Assembly (NCBI GenBank): GCA_016222805.1
Contig: JACRQG010000011.1
Location: forward strand, 310,001 to 374,000
Reading direction: 5' to 3'
Source of the DNA: Verrucomicrobiota bacterium
GTDB taxonomy: Bacteria > Verrucomicrobiota > Verrucomicrobiia > Opitutales > Opitutaceae
DNA length: 64,000 bases
The notes beneath the pieces are model-generated. The model had not been told where the DNA came from. It made no database searches and saw nothing but the letters and a program-made list of their open reading frames with translations. This document shows, piece by piece, positions 51,473-62,600 of this stretch (positions within the stretch are counted from its first letter, which is position 1; each line of letters starts with the position of its first letter). Both the position numbers and the translations under genes were made by a program.

Positions 51473-53365
51473 ATGACCGTTTCTCCCGCGAAGATTCAGC
51501 AGCAGGTGCAGGAGGCGTTGGCGCACCAGCGCGCGGGCCGGCATGTCCGGGCGAACGCGATTCTCCAGCAACTCTTGGCGCTCGCGCCGCGGCACGCGGG
51601 ACTGCACGACCTCATGGGCCAACTGGCGGCGCAGCAGGGCCGGAGCGAGGAGGCGATCCGCTGCTTCCGGCTGGCGGTGCGGGAGGACGAGCGGTGCGCC
51701 AACCACGCGGTGCGTCTCGCGCTCGCCCTGACGTCGGCCGGTCAAACCGCCGAGGCCGAGCGGGTGCTTCGGCGCCTGTTGCAGCTTACCCCCCAATCGG
51801 CGGAAGGGTGGAATGTGCTTGGATTCGTGCTGAAGACTGCGGGCCGCCTCAAGGAGGCGGCGGAGTGCCACGAGCACGCGGTGCAGCGGGATCCAAACTT
51901 CGTGGAGGGCTGGTATCACTATGCCCACACCCTGGCATCGGCGGGCTGCAGCTTGCGTTCGCTCGCACCCTACGAACGCGCGCTGGCGCTGAATCCCCGG
52001 CATGAGCCGGCGCGGTTTGGCCGGGCGCAGGCGCTGCACAAGGTCCTGCGGCTCGACGAAGCGGTGCAGGAGTACGATCGGATTCTCGCCGCCAATCCGG
52101 CGCACCACGAGGCGCGCAGTTGCCGACTTTGGGCGCGACAAAGCGTGGAGGGCCTGTCGCGGGAAGAGCGATGGAAGGAACACCAGGCGTACGGGGCCGC
52201 GGTGGGGGTGGAAGTGAAACCGGCCCGGGAACGGATGGAGCCGGAGCCGGGTCGGCGCTTGCGGCTAGGCATCCTGTCGCCCGATCTGCGCGAGCATTCC
52301 TGCAGCTATTTTCTCGAGCCCCTGCTGCCGGGCCTCGGGCCGGCGGGATTCGATCTCTTCCTTTACCACGACCATCCGTGCGAGGACGCCGTGTCGGCGC
52401 GGCTCCGCTCCCACGCGGTGGGCTGGCGCAATCTCGCCGGTCGTTCCCTCCCGGACGCCGAACGCATCCTCAGAGGGGACCGACCGGATCTGATGATCGA
52501 CCTGGCGGGGCACCTTGGCACGACCCTGCGGCTGCCGCTTTTCGCACGGCGGCTCGCGCCGGTGCAGATCACCTATCTCGGCTACCCGGACACCACGGGC
52601 GTGGCGGCGATGGATTTTCGGTTCACCGATGCGGTGGCGGATCCTCCCGGAGAGACCGACCGCTTCCACTCGGAGCGGCTCGTGCGGTTTGCCCCGACAG
52701 CTTGGGCCTACCAGCCGCCAGCCGGTTGCCCGGACGTGTCACCGCCTCCGTCGGCGCCCGATCACGCCGTTTGTTTCGGCTGTTTCAACAGCCCGACCAA
52801 GTTCACCGACACCCAGTTTGCGCTTTGGGCCCGGATCTTGGAGCGGGTGGAGGGGGCCCGACTCCTCCTCAAGGGCCGGGATTTCGAGGAGGCGGCGGTG
52901 CGCGAGGCGCTGCGGGAGCGGCTGCGATCGCGCGGAGTGCCACTGGAGCGCGTGGAGTTGCTGTCGCGCACGGCCACGACGGCAGAACACCTGGCGACCT
53001 ACGCCCGGGTCGACATCGCCCTCGACACCTTCCCGTACAACGGGACCACCACGACGTGTGAAGCCCTGTGGATGGGCCGTCCGGTTATCACGCGTTGCGG
53101 CGATCGGCATGCCGCGCGGGTGGGGTCCTCGCTGCTGCAGGCGGTCGGGCACCCGGAGTGCGTGGCTCACTCCGACGACGCGTGGGTGGAAACGGCCGTG
53201 CAGTGGGCCACGGACCGGGAGGGGCGGGTTCGACTGGCTGCGAATCTGCGATCGGAGATGGCGGCGTCGCCGCTGATGGACCACCGCCGGCAGGCGGAGC
53301 GCTTTGCGCTGGCTTTGCGAGAGTGCTGGAGGCTGCGTGCCCAAGAGGGCGTCCGGGCGGCCTAG
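51473..53365 (+). CDS. GT41 O-GlcNAc-transferase-like enzyme with N-terminal TPRs
   Basis: 630 residues from ATG at 51473, which has GGAGG eleven bases upstream; an ATG at 51386 would overlap the preceding gene. Residues ~1-230 are tetratricopeptide repeats. The rest is the GT41 (Ogt/SPINDLY-like) catalytic region: LGILSPDLREHSCSYFLEPL, PVQITYLGYPDTTGVAAMDF, FGCFNSPTKFTDTQFALWAR and ALDTFPYNGTTTTCEALWMG, then GDRHAARVGSSLL. Such enzymes attach sugars to Ser/Thr of cytosolic proteins; in bacteria known targets include flagellin and adhesins. Next to HDOD/σ28 genes and other transferases, flagellin or another secreted protein is a plausible acceptor. Confidence 0.9.
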   Translation: MTVSPAKIQQQVQEALAHQRAGRHVRANAILQQLLALAPRHAGLHDLMGQLAAQQGRSEEAIRCFRLAVREDERCANHAVRLALALTSAGQTAEAERVLRRLLQLTPQSAEGWNVLGFVLKTAGRLKEAAECHEHAVQRDPNFVEGWYHYAHTLASAGCSLRSLAPYERALALNPRHEPARFGRAQALHKVLRLDEAVQEYDRILAANPAHHEARSCRLWARQSVEGLSREERWKEHQAYGAAVGVEVKPARERMEPEPGRRLRLGILSPDLREHSCSYFLEPLLPGLGPAGFDLFLYHDHPCEDAVSARLRSHAVGWRNLAGRSLPDAERILRGDRPDLMIDLAGHLGTTLRLPLFARRLAPVQITYLGYPDTTGVAAMDFRFTDAVADPPGETDRFHSERLVRFAPTAWAYQPPAGCPDVSPPPSAPDHAVCFGCFNSPTKFTDTQFALWARILERVEGARLLLKGRDFEEAAVREALRERLRSRGVPLERVELLSRTATTAEHLATYARVDIALDTFPYNGTTTTCEALWMGRPVITRCGDRHAARVGSSLLQAVGHPECVAHSDDAWVETAVQWATDREGRVRLAANLRSEMAASPLMDHRRQAERFALALRECWRLRAQEGVRAA

Positions 53366-53500
53366 GCAAATCTTGCCGATGGTCCAATTCCCGATGCGAA
53401 TCGGTCGTTGCGCTGGAAAAAAGGTCTATAAAGCGTTCGTGGACAAGCGACAACGTGACTCGGGGTGAACTTGGGTCGCTGCCTGCTTTAGAGGCGATGC

Positions 53501-55822
53501 ATGACCACCGCCGTTCTGCCCCCTTCGGATTCCGTTGCCAGTCCTGCTGAAGCCGACCTGCCCGCGATCCTGGAGCGCCTGCGGATCGCCCTCGTGACCC
53601 TCCAGACGGAGCCGGCCACGATGGAGGTGATGGGGCGCCTGAACCAGGCCAGGTTCGAGGCGGCCCGTGTCGCGCAGAGGCTGCCGCGGCGGCACCTGAC
53701 CCATGCGGTGGGCGCCCAAATCCTATCGCTGGTGCGGCAGATGCGCGAGCTCGGGGTCTACGACGAACGGCCCGCCGAGGAGGCGGTCACGGAGTTTGGC
53801 CAGGGCGGGCTCAAGGTGCCGGGGATTCTCGCCGCGATGCTGGTCCTGCCGGCGTGGAAAGTGCCGGGCGCGCCCTTGCTGGGGGAGGCGCCGGAGTGGA
53901 TGTGGGGGGAGTATTCCGAGTGGCTTTTCGCCGCGCCGCTGCGGCCACTGAATGCCACGGAGGCGGACGATTGTGCCGCCCACTGGCTTCGGCAGGCGCA
54001 GGAACTGTCCCGGTGGATGGAGCGCAACCTGGGTTCGGCGTCCGTGCGCCGGGCCGCCGAAGCGTTCGTGCAGTGCTTTTCGCTGGCGCCGCTCGCGCCG
54101 ATGAACGAGCAGCTACGTCCACTGGCGCAGACCCGCGCCCGGATCCTCACCCGCCTCCATGCCCCGGCACCGCTCGCGGAGTCGCCGGTGGTGACCCCGC
54201 GTTCGGGCCGGGCCCTGCGGGTAGGCGTGTTGGTCCGGAGGTTTCTCGCATCGGGGGAGGCGTATGCCGCCCTTGCCCGTTTCGAGCAGCTGGATCGCGC
54301 CCAGTTTGAAGTCACCGCGCTGGCGCTGCACGACAGCGACTCGGCCTTAGCCGGCCACGTCCGATCCAAGGCGGCTGCCTACCAGGTGTTGCCCGAGGAG
54401 CCGGCGGCGCAGGTGGCGTGTCTGCGGGACAGTGGCTTCGACGTGCTGGTGTTCGCCGGGGACTTGGCCGGTGGTTTCGACGCCTTCGCGCGCCTCGCGT
54501 TGCACCGGACGGCGCCTTTGCAGGTGCGGTTGGGCGGCGCTGGGTCGACCTGCGGGTTGCCGGAGATTGACTTGACGATCGCGGCGGATCCCGCGGCGGC
54601 GGCGGAACAATTCACCGAGCGGCTGGGCGTCGTGCGCGGCCCGGCGCTGGCCTATGCCCTCCAAAGTGTGGCCGACGAGGTCGTGCCGGGCTTCGAGCGG
54701 GCCGCGCTCGGAGTTCCGGAGGGAATGGTGCTGCTCGCGACCGTGGTGGGACCGGCACAGCTGGGGCCCACGCAGGTGACCGCGTGGGCGCGCGTGCTGG
54801 CCGAAGCGCCCTCGACCCACCTGCTGGTTTATGTGGGTCCGGGCCGGACCTTCGCGCCGGCGGCTGCGGCGCGCCTGCAGTCGCAACTCGACCTCGCCCT
54901 CGCGGCCGGAGGCGTGGCCGCCTCCCGCGTGACCATCCTGGCTTCGCCGGAATCGACTCACCTTGAGGCCCGCGGGCTGCTCCGCCTGGCGGATCTTTTC
55001 CTGGCGCCGCTGACGGGTGGTGATCCCGTGTGGGTAGCCGAAGCGCTGGCCGCCGGAGTGCCGGCTGTCGTCGCCGGCAGCGTCGGTGGCGGCCGGGGGC
55101 TGGTGCCGGCAGACGTGGCGGCGGAGCTCACCGCCGAGAGCGAGGACGATTACGTGCGCCAGGCGGTGCGGCTGGCGTCGGACGCGACGGCGCGCTGCGC
55201 CGCGGCGCAGCGGATCGCGGCGACGCTGGAGAGCGGGGTGGACTTCCTGGATACGCTGGCGGCCAGCGATGCGTACGGCGATCTCCTGCAGACGGCGTTC
55301 GACGAACTCGAAACGACCGGGCGCGAGGCGTTCCGGGCGGAGAGGACGCCACTCGCCAGCCCGGTGGCGGGCAGGATGGAGGACCTGCTGGCCGCGGCGG
55401 CCGCGGCTCAAGCCGACGGCGACTGGGGGGCGGTCCGCCGCTGGCTGGAAGATGCGCGCCGGATCGATCCCCGCGCGGTCAACGTGCGGGCGCTCTATGG
55501 CCGGGCCTTGGCGGCGGAACGCGCGCCGGAACGAGCCGCGGCGTATTTCCTGGCGGCCCTCCAGCAGCGTCCGGAGGAAGCGGAATGGTGGTTCGAACTG
55601 GCCGGAGCCCTGCGTGCCAGCGGGCAGAACGCCCAGGCGATCCAGGCGCTCGAGGCGTCGTTGCGGCTGGATCGGTCGCGGTCGGAGGGATGGTTGCTGT
55701 TGATCGACCTGGCGGAGGAGGCGGGGGCGGCGGACATTGCCCGCGAGGCGTTCGAGGCCCTGCGGCTGATTGCCCCGGATCATCCCCGGATCGCGCCGCT
55801 GGCGGAACGGTTGGCGAGCTGA
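53501..55822 (+). CDS. Diverged GT41-like protein with C-terminal TPRs
   Basis: 773 residues; GAGG six bases before the ATG supports the start. Residues ~1-220 are helical. Residues ~225-600 follow the GT41 pattern but with altered motifs: LRVGVLVRRFLASGEAY, PLQVRLGGAGSTCGLPEIDL and ADLFLAPLTGGDPVWVAEAL stand where the active enzyme next door has LGYPDTTG and DTFPYNGTTTT. The C-terminal 150 residues are TPR-like (VNVRALYGRALAAERAPERA, EWWFELAGALRASGQNAQA). The catalytic residues seem to be lost, so this may be a partner or substrate-presenting subunit, or act on another donor. Confidence 0.75.
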   Translation: MTTAVLPPSDSVASPAEADLPAILERLRIALVTLQTEPATMEVMGRLNQARFEAARVAQRLPRRHLTHAVGAQILSLVRQMRELGVYDERPAEEAVTEFGQGGLKVPGILAAMLVLPAWKVPGAPLLGEAPEWMWGEYSEWLFAAPLRPLNATEADDCAAHWLRQAQELSRWMERNLGSASVRRAAEAFVQCFSLAPLAPMNEQLRPLAQTRARILTRLHAPAPLAESPVVTPRSGRALRVGVLVRRFLASGEAYAALARFEQLDRAQFEVTALALHDSDSALAGHVRSKAAAYQVLPEEPAAQVACLRDSGFDVLVFAGDLAGGFDAFARLALHRTAPLQVRLGGAGSTCGLPEIDLTIAADPAAAAEQFTERLGVVRGPALAYALQSVADEVVPGFERAALGVPEGMVLLATVVGPAQLGPTQVTAWARVLAEAPSTHLLVYVGPGRTFAPAAAARLQSQLDLALAAGGVAASRVTILASPESTHLEARGLLRLADLFLAPLTGGDPVWVAEALAAGVPAVVAGSVGGGRGLVPADVAAELTAESEDDYVRQAVRLASDATARCAAAQRIAATLESGVDFLDTLAASDAYGDLLQTAFDELETTGREAFRAERTPLASPVAGRMEDLLAAAAAAQADGDWGAVRRWLEDARRIDPRAVNVRALYGRALAAERAPERAAAYFLAALQQRPEEAEWWFELAGALRASGQNAQAIQALEASLRLDRSRSEGWLLLIDLAEEAGAADIAREAFEALRLIAPDHPRIAPLAERLAS

Positions 55823-55830
55823 CGTCACCC

Positions 55831-58416
55831 ATGCGGGTCCTTTTCGCCACGGGATCGCCACCCGACTACATGGCTCCGCCGCGGCTGGCGGAGGCCCAGG
55901 TGAATTGCGGCCCGGCGTGGCGCGATGAACGGGCGCCGGACGGAAGAGTGCTGTCCCTGGCGACCCCGGTCGGGGAGTACGATCTGGCTGCGGTCGCGGC
56001 GCGGCTGCCGCGGGCGCAGCAGCCCGATCTGGTGGTCTGCCTCGTCGACGCGAGCTGGCGCAATCTTCCGCGCAACCTCGGCGCCTTCAAGGTGCCAAGG
56101 GTGCTGCTGATCGCGGATACCCACCACATGCATTCCCCGCTGCTGGGGATGATGCGCTATGCGATTTCCGAACCCTTCTCCCGTCGCGTGGTGGTCTACG
56201 ACCGGCATCATGCGGTGCTCTTTCGCTCCGCGGGGATCCGCGACCTATTCTGGTTCCCGGGCCTGACGTTTCCCCACGACGACGCCACGGTGCAGGCGGC
56301 CCGTTCCGCCGGGCGCGAGCCCCGGCTGGCCTTTGTCGGCCAGGCGGGTGGATTTCACCCGCGGCGCGCGCGTTTGCTCCGGGCCCTGGAAGAGCGGGGG
56401 GTGGACATCCGCGTGGAGTCACTGCCGCAGTCGCGGGCCCTGGAGTGTTACGGGCAGTCGCTGTTCGGATTCAATGCCAGCCTGAATGGGGACCTCAACC
56501 TGCGGGCGTTCGAGATCCTCGCGTCGGGGGCGGCGTTGCTGACCGATCGCCTCGGTGCCGGCTCCGGACTGGAGAAGCTCTGGCGGGAAGGCCAGGAGTT
56601 CATCGCGTACGCCAGCGAGGCGGAATTGGGCGATCTCGCCGAGGACTGGCTCGAACGTCCGGCGGAGGCGCGGATGATCGGGCAGGCGGGGGCGAAGTGG
56701 TTTGATGAGCACCTGGGCTCCGCGCGCCGGCGCGACCTCTTCCGGCGGCTGGCCTTCGATGGCGTGGCGGCGCCGGAATTCGCCTTCACCGAGGAGGAGA
56801 CGCGACGCGTGCTGTTTGGAGGGTCCCTGAAGCAGTTGCTGCCGGCGGTGCAAGCCTACGAGCAGGTGCAGGACTGGCACCGCACCCAGGAACGGGTCGA
56901 GATTGCGGCCTCACCCACCGTGCCGGAGGACATCGAGGGGGTGCTGGCCTCGCTGCCGCGAGTGCATCTGCGCCGCTGGAAAGAGGGAGCCATTGGGAAG
57001 GCGGCAGACCTTGCCATCGTGGCTGCGGCGGAACTCGCGGCGGCCGCGGAGAGCCGCGTGGCGCGAATCTGGGCGTGGGACGTGGCGGGTGCCGAGGCGC
57101 TCGCGGGCGAACTGGCCGTGACGGCGGCCGGTTACGTGCGCGGGGAACGCGGCGGTGCCTGGTGGATGCGACCGCGGGTGCCCGCGGCGCGGGCCGGGGC
57201 GGAGGACCGCCGGGCCGGGCCTCATGTGCTGGTCTTTACCGACGATCCGGATTCCGGTGGCGTGGCGCAGTACAACCACAGCCTGCTCACGGGCCTGGTC
57301 GAAGCCGGCCTGACTGTATCGTGCGCGCAGTCGCGTTGCGACAGCCCGCTGGTGGCGAAGCAGCGGGAGTTGGGGGTACGGCATTGGTGGATACCCTACG
57401 ACACCCGGAGGGAGTTCGCGAAGACCCTGAGCGACCAGGTCAACGCCGCGCGGATCTTCGAGGAGGCGCGACCGGACCTCGTGGTTTTCAGCAACTGCTG
57501 CCCGCTGTCCAACCTGGCGGCCCGCGAGATCGCGCGTCGCGACGGCCTGCCCTATCTGGTGGTGGAAGGGTTCGTCGGCGCCTACCTGGCGGAGCGCTTT
57601 GCGCCATTGCTGGGCGCCCTGGGGGTGCAATACGCGCAGGCCCGGGCGGTGGTCGCCGTGTCGCAGGAAAACCTCGAGCTGTTGCACCGTCACTTCCGCC
57701 TGCCGGCCGGCCAGGGGCAGGTCATTCATTACGGCCGTCCGGAGCGGTATTTTGCACCGGTCAATCCCGCGGAGCGGGCGCGGCGGCGGGCCGAACTCGG
57801 CCTCGCGGAGGGAGACGTGCTCAGTTTCACGGCGGCCCGGCTCGACCCCGTGAAGGGCCATCGTTACCAACTGGCCGCCCTGCAGCGGCTGGCAGCTGAG
57901 CGCGGGGGGCGCCGACTGCACCTGGCGTGGGCCGGAGAAGGGCCGGAACGCGGGGAACTGGAAAAGTGGATCCGGGCTGCGGGCCTGGGGCCGCGGGTGC
58001 ACCTGATAGGCCAGCGCTGGGATGTGGCCGAGTGGTACGAGGCCGCGGATCTTTTCACCCTGCCGTCCGAATTGGAAGGCATGCCGCTGGCGATCATGGA
58101 GGCGATGGCCAAGGGCCTCCCGGTGGTGGCCACCGCGGTGAGCGGAATCCCCGAGGAGATGGGCGACACCGGCTGTCTGCTGCCCGGAGCGGCGACGGAG
58201 CGGCCGGCCCTGATCGAGAAGCTCGCGCGCACGTGGCTGGCCTGGGTGCGCGAACCGGCGACGCGCCAGCGGGTGGGCGCTGCCGCGCGACGGCGGGCGG
58301 AGGAGATGTTCCGGGAAGTCCGGATGGTCGAGCGGACCGTCGGACTCATCCGCCAGCACCTGCCGCACGGGCAGGCCGGGCAGCCGGAGGGCGCAGCGGT
58401 TGCCCGCTCGGCGTGA
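55831..58416 (+). CDS. Tandem GT-B glycosyltransferase
   Basis: 861 residues from ATG at 55831, nine bases after the previous stop. The N-terminal half (~1-330) is CgeB/GT-B-like (FVGQAGGFHPRRARLLRAL; GFNASLNGDLNLRAFEILAS; GLEKLWREGQEF). The C-terminal half (~465-850) is a GT4-type transferase (GGVAQYNHSLLTGLVEAG; LSFTAARLDPVKGHRYQLAA; FTLPSELEGMPLAIMEAMAK; ATAVSGIPEEMG). No membrane segments. Two transferase domains in one chain suggest sequential addition of sugars. It is followed 13 bases later by glf. Confidence 0.87.
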   Translation: MRVLFATGSPPDYMAPPRLAEAQVNCGPAWRDERAPDGRVLSLATPVGEYDLAAVAARLPRAQQPDLVVCLVDASWRNLPRNLGAFKVPRVLLIADTHHMHSPLLGMMRYAISEPFSRRVVVYDRHHAVLFRSAGIRDLFWFPGLTFPHDDATVQAARSAGREPRLAFVGQAGGFHPRRARLLRALEERGVDIRVESLPQSRALECYGQSLFGFNASLNGDLNLRAFEILASGAALLTDRLGAGSGLEKLWREGQEFIAYASEAELGDLAEDWLERPAEARMIGQAGAKWFDEHLGSARRRDLFRRLAFDGVAAPEFAFTEEETRRVLFGGSLKQLLPAVQAYEQVQDWHRTQERVEIAASPTVPEDIEGVLASLPRVHLRRWKEGAIGKAADLAIVAAAELAAAAESRVARIWAWDVAGAEALAGELAVTAAGYVRGERGGAWWMRPRVPAARAGAEDRRAGPHVLVFTDDPDSGGVAQYNHSLLTGLVEAGLTVSCAQSRCDSPLVAKQRELGVRHWWIPYDTRREFAKTLSDQVNAARIFEEARPDLVVFSNCCPLSNLAAREIARRDGLPYLVVEGFVGAYLAERFAPLLGALGVQYAQARAVVAVSQENLELLHRHFRLPAGQGQVIHYGRPERYFAPVNPAERARRRAELGLAEGDVLSFTAARLDPVKGHRYQLAALQRLAAERGGRRLHLAWAGEGPERGELEKWIRAAGLGPRVHLIGQRWDVAEWYEAADLFTLPSELEGMPLAIMEAMAKGLPVVATAVSGIPEEMGDTGCLLPGAATERPALIEKLARTWLAWVREPATRQRVGAAARRRAEEMFREVRMVERTVGLIRQHLPHGQAGQPEGAAVARSA

Positions 58417-58429
58417 AGGTCTTTCTGCC

Positions 58430-59602
58430 ATGAACGTAGACTTCCTCATCGTCGGTGCCGGATTCACCGGCATGGTGCTGGCCGAGCGGCTCTCCAACGA
58501 ACTCGGCGCCTCCTGCCTCATCGTGGATCGCCGCGGACACCTCGGCGGCAACGCCTACGACGAATACGACGACCACGGCGTGTTGGTGCACAAGTACGGT
58601 CCCCATTATTTCCGCACGGACAAGCCGGCGGTGCGCGATTACCTGGGACGCTTCACCGAGTGGCGCCCCGCGCACTACCAGATCCTCGCGTGGACCCGCG
58701 GCCGCTACTGGCGGTTTCCGATCAACCTCAACACGTTCGAGCAGCTCATCGGCCGGCCGGCCACGGAGGAGGAGTTCAAGGCCCATCTTGCCAGTGTCCG
58801 CGTGCCCATTTCACAACCGGCCAATTCGGAGGAGGTCATCGTCTCCCAGGTCGGCTGGGAGCTCTACGAGATGTTCTTCAAGGGCTACACGCAAAAACAG
58901 TGGCGCAAGTCCCCGGCCGAGCTCGATGCCTCCGTGTGCGCCCGCATCCCGATCCGCACGAATCGCGACGACCGGTACCTGCGCGAGAGCTTCCAGGCCA
59001 TCCCGGCCGCCGGATACACCCGGATGTTCGAGCGCATGCTCGCCGCGTGCCAGCGCACGATGGTGTTGTTCCACGCCGATTATCACGCGGTCCGCCAGCA
59101 CGTCTCCTATCGGAAACTCATCTTCACCGGGGCGATTGACGAATATTACGACTACCGCGCCGGCGTCCTGCCGTACCGCTCGCTGCGATTTGAACGCGAA
59201 CACTTCACCGCCGAGCAGCTGGCGGCTCGGCAGGCCGTGGCCGGCAAGGCCGGCTTCTGGCAGCCGGCGCTGCAGGTGAATTATCCCAACGAGTTCGACT
59301 ACACGCGCATCGTCGAGGTCAAGCACGTGACCGGGCAGACCTGCGACAACACCACCATCGTGCGCGAGTACCCCCTGGACTACCAGCGTGGTGGAGAAGC
59401 GTATTATCCGGTGCCAGACGCGACCTCGCCGCGGCAATACCAGGCCTACGCCGAAATCGCCGCACGCGATCCGCACGTCTATTTCGCCGGCCGCCTGGCG
59501 ACCTACCGTTACTACAACATGGACCAGGTGGTCGATGCCGCCCTGTCCCTTGCCGAGCAGATCAAGGCCGACTGGCGCGCCGGCGCGCGGCGTGTCGCCT
59601 GA
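58430..59602 (+). CDS. glf: UDP-galactopyranose mutase
   Basis: 390 residues, the usual length. The FAD dinucleotide motif is at the N-terminus (FLIVGAGFTGMVLAERL, then VDRRGHLGGNAYDE). Conserved active-site stretches include HKYGPHYFRT, WRFPINLNTFEQL, FFKGYTQKQW, FTGAIDEYYDYR and the C-terminal FAGRLATYRYYNMDQV, which binds FAD. It converts UDP-galactopyranose to UDP-galactofuranose. Its place inside a glycosyltransferase run implies that the glycan made here contains galactofuranose. GAAGG eleven bases upstream serves as ribosome binding site. Confidence 0.95.
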   Translation: MNVDFLIVGAGFTGMVLAERLSNELGASCLIVDRRGHLGGNAYDEYDDHGVLVHKYGPHYFRTDKPAVRDYLGRFTEWRPAHYQILAWTRGRYWRFPINLNTFEQLIGRPATEEEFKAHLASVRVPISQPANSEEVIVSQVGWELYEMFFKGYTQKQWRKSPAELDASVCARIPIRTNRDDRYLRESFQAIPAAGYTRMFERMLAACQRTMVLFHADYHAVRQHVSYRKLIFTGAIDEYYDYRAGVLPYRSLRFEREHFTAEQLAARQAVAGKAGFWQPALQVNYPNEFDYTRIVEVKHVTGQTCDNTTIVREYPLDYQRGGEAYYPVPDATSPRQYQAYAEIAARDPHVYFAGRLATYRYYNMDQVVDAALSLAEQIKADWRAGARRVA

Positions 59603-59638
59603 TCATCCGCATCCTCGCCCCGTCCCGTCTTTCCCGCC

Positions 59639-62600
59639 ATGACCCCCGTCGCCATCATCCTCCCGGTGCACAACGACGCCACCACCCTGGCCGCGTGCGT
59701 GCGCAGTGTCCTGCTTCACACCCGGCATCCGCAATGGCGGCTGATGGTCGTCGACGACGGCTCGACGGACGGCGGTCCGCAGGTCCTGCGCGAATTCAAG
59801 GGGGTCCAAGTCATCCACCAGCCACGGGGCGGGGTGGCGAGCGCTCTCAACGCGGGCATCGCCGCCGCGCCCGGTTGCGATATCGTGCGCCTGCATGCGG
59901 ACGTCGTGATCGAGACGCCCGACTGGCTGGAGAAGCTCGCGACGGCAGCCTACGGCCAGCCCAAGGCCGGGGTGGTCGGCGTGCGGTTGGTCTTCCCCGA
60001 CGGGCGGATCGACTCGGAGGGGCGGAGCATCGTGTCCGGGCTGGGCTTTCATCCGCAGCACCGCGCGCGCCGGGCCTATCAGCCGGAGACCGCGGCGGGA
60101 AGGCTCTGCGAAGTGGACGCGGTTTCAGGGGCCCTGGCGTACTACCGGCGGGAGGTGATCGATCGGGTGGGGGGCTTCGATCCGAACTACGGCATGGCGT
60201 GGTTCGATGACGACGATTTCTGCATCGCGGCGCGGCGGCTCAACTACAAGGTCTACGTCGAGCCGGCGGTGCGGGCGGTTCATTACGCCCGGTCCCATCC
60301 GCCGACGTTTCGGGCCTCCGTGGCCGAGACCGGCAGGTTGCTCGAGCAAATCACGCACCAGTTCAAGCACGTCTGCGAGCGCACGCAGGCGGAATACTGG
60401 GAGTCGAAATGGGGCTGGCATCCGTACCATCCTGACGTCGGCGAGATCCGCCGGCTCCACGGCGCCACCGAGATCTGCTGGCAGATCGGAGAGCGCCTGC
60501 GCTTCCGCCCCGGTTCCGCTCGGCCGACGGTCGATTGCTGCGCTGTGACCTACAACGCCGCCGCCTTGCTCGAGCGCATGCTCCAGAGCCTGGCCCGCAC
60601 CTCCTACCCGGCGGAGCAGTTGCGCGTCTTTATCGTCAACAACGGCAGCACCGACACGACCGCGGAGGTGCTCGCGCGCCTGCAGCCGACGTACCCCTTT
60701 CCGCTCGAGGTCATCAACCTGGCGGTCAACACCGGGGTGGCGGCCGGACTGAACTTCGCGCTCAAGGCGGGGCGCGGCGAACTCGTGGCGCGGCTCGATG
60801 ACGACATCATCCTGCCCCCGGACTGGCTGGAGATCCTGCTCGGCGACCTGCAACTTCGGCCCTTTGCCGGCTGCGTCGGGACCAAGACGGTCAACGACGA
60901 CGATCGCCGCGCGATCCAGTGGGGCTGCCCGCATTCCTTCCCCGCGGGCTACAATCACCGCGATGAACCGGATGACGGGCATGCCGACTACCTCGCCCGG
61001 GTGTCCACGATCCATGGCTGCTGCAACCTCTATCGGCGCGATGCGTTTGAGCGCTGCGGCTGGATCGACCTCCGTTACAGCCCGAGCCAGTACGACGACA
61101 TCGATCACAACGTCGCCCTGATCCAGGCCGGCTACGAGGTGCTGTACGACGGCCGGGTAAACGTCATCCACAAGATCAACAACGGTCTGGATCGCTCGGT
61201 CGCAGGCGTCTCCAACGGGGCGGCCAATGCCCAGAAGTTCTTCGGGAAGTGGGGCCACGATATCTTCGAGGTGTTGGAAACCTCCCTCCTGCTCTCGCGG
61301 GAGGGCCGCTATATCCCGACGGCCCGGGGTGCCGTGGCGGAGCCGCCGGATGGGCCCGCCCCGGGGGACTTCCCTCGGCGTGCGACCTTGGAGCCGGCCA
61401 AGCGCACGGTGCTGCAGCAGGCCTACGATCAACTGCACAACGCCGTGCCGAAGGGCAGCGAACTGCACCTCTTTTGCGACGAGTACCTGGCGCAGGCCAA
61501 GGCGCTGCGCGAGACGGGCTACCCGCGGGAGGCTCTCGATGTGGTGCTGACGGCGGTCAACTTTGCTCCGCGGCGGATCGAGGTCTATCGCGAACTCGCC
61601 CGCTCTTACCGCAATCTCGGTCTCGGGCAGATGGCGGCGACTGCTGCCCGAAGGGGGTTGCACCTGCAGCCGGAGGACGCGGCGGCCCGCGAACTGGCGC
61701 AGACGACGGCGGCAGGCGTCGCCGAACTTGAGCGTGAAACCCTCCGGCGGCGCGGTGAGGCGCGGCGGCGATTCCAGGAACTGCCGGCCGCCGAGGCCCA
61801 GCGCCGCGTGCTGCTGCTCAGCCCGTTTGAGCCTCAGTTGCCGGCGGAGAAGGCCCGGGAGATCGAGGAGTTTGCGGCCCGGATGCGCGAGGCGGGCATC
61901 CTTGTCCAGCCGACCACCGATCCCTGTCCGGACACGCGGGGATTCGATCTCGTGCACGTCTGGGGAATGTCCCAGCCGCACCACACCATCTCCCAGATCA
62001 AGGCCGTGCGCCAGCAGTCGCCCGGTTGCCCGGTCGTTCTCAGTCCGTTTCACCGCGAGCTGGGTGTGACCGACAGCGCGGTCCGGACGCTGGTGGCGGA
62101 ACTGGCAAGAAATCAGGCGCGCCCGGCCCAGGGTGAGCGTCTCCTGGCCGCCTTTGCCGCGGGACGCCTCCTGCTCGACGGCGAGGAACATCCGCTGGAA
62201 TCGGCGGGAGGGCTTTTCCATCGGTCCCAGGAGCTCTTTCGCCGCCGCATCCTCGGGCTGGTCGATCATCTCCTCCTCTGGAGCGAGAGCGAGCGTGCCA
62301 CCGTGGTGGCGGGTGGGGGGGGCGGTCGACCGGTCACCGTGTGTCCCAGGGGCATCGACGTCGCGTCCCTGGCGGCCGCGAATCCCGAGACCTTCGTGCG
62401 CAAGTACGGCGTGCGAAACTTCCTGCTCGTGGCCGCTCCGGTGAACGAGGTGAACAACCAGGTGCTGTTGCTGCACGCCCTCCGGACGGAGTCGATTCCC
62501 ATGGTAATCGTCGGGCGATGGGCGAGCGTGAATTGTCTGAAGCTCGCGCGTAAGCTCGCTCCGCGCGGCACCGTGTTCCTCGAGGAACTGAGCCCGGAGA

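Noticed and set aside
53427-53432. TATAAA as a σ70 -10 box before the diverged GT41 gene
   Set aside because: No -35 element lies at suitable spacing; the nearest TTGCGC is only 13 bases away.
62325-62332. Eight-G tract in the large glycosyltransferase as a phase-variation switch
   Set aside because: Runs of seven or eight G/C also occur at 29817-29824 and several other places, as expected in DNA this GC-rich. No reads are available to show length variation.
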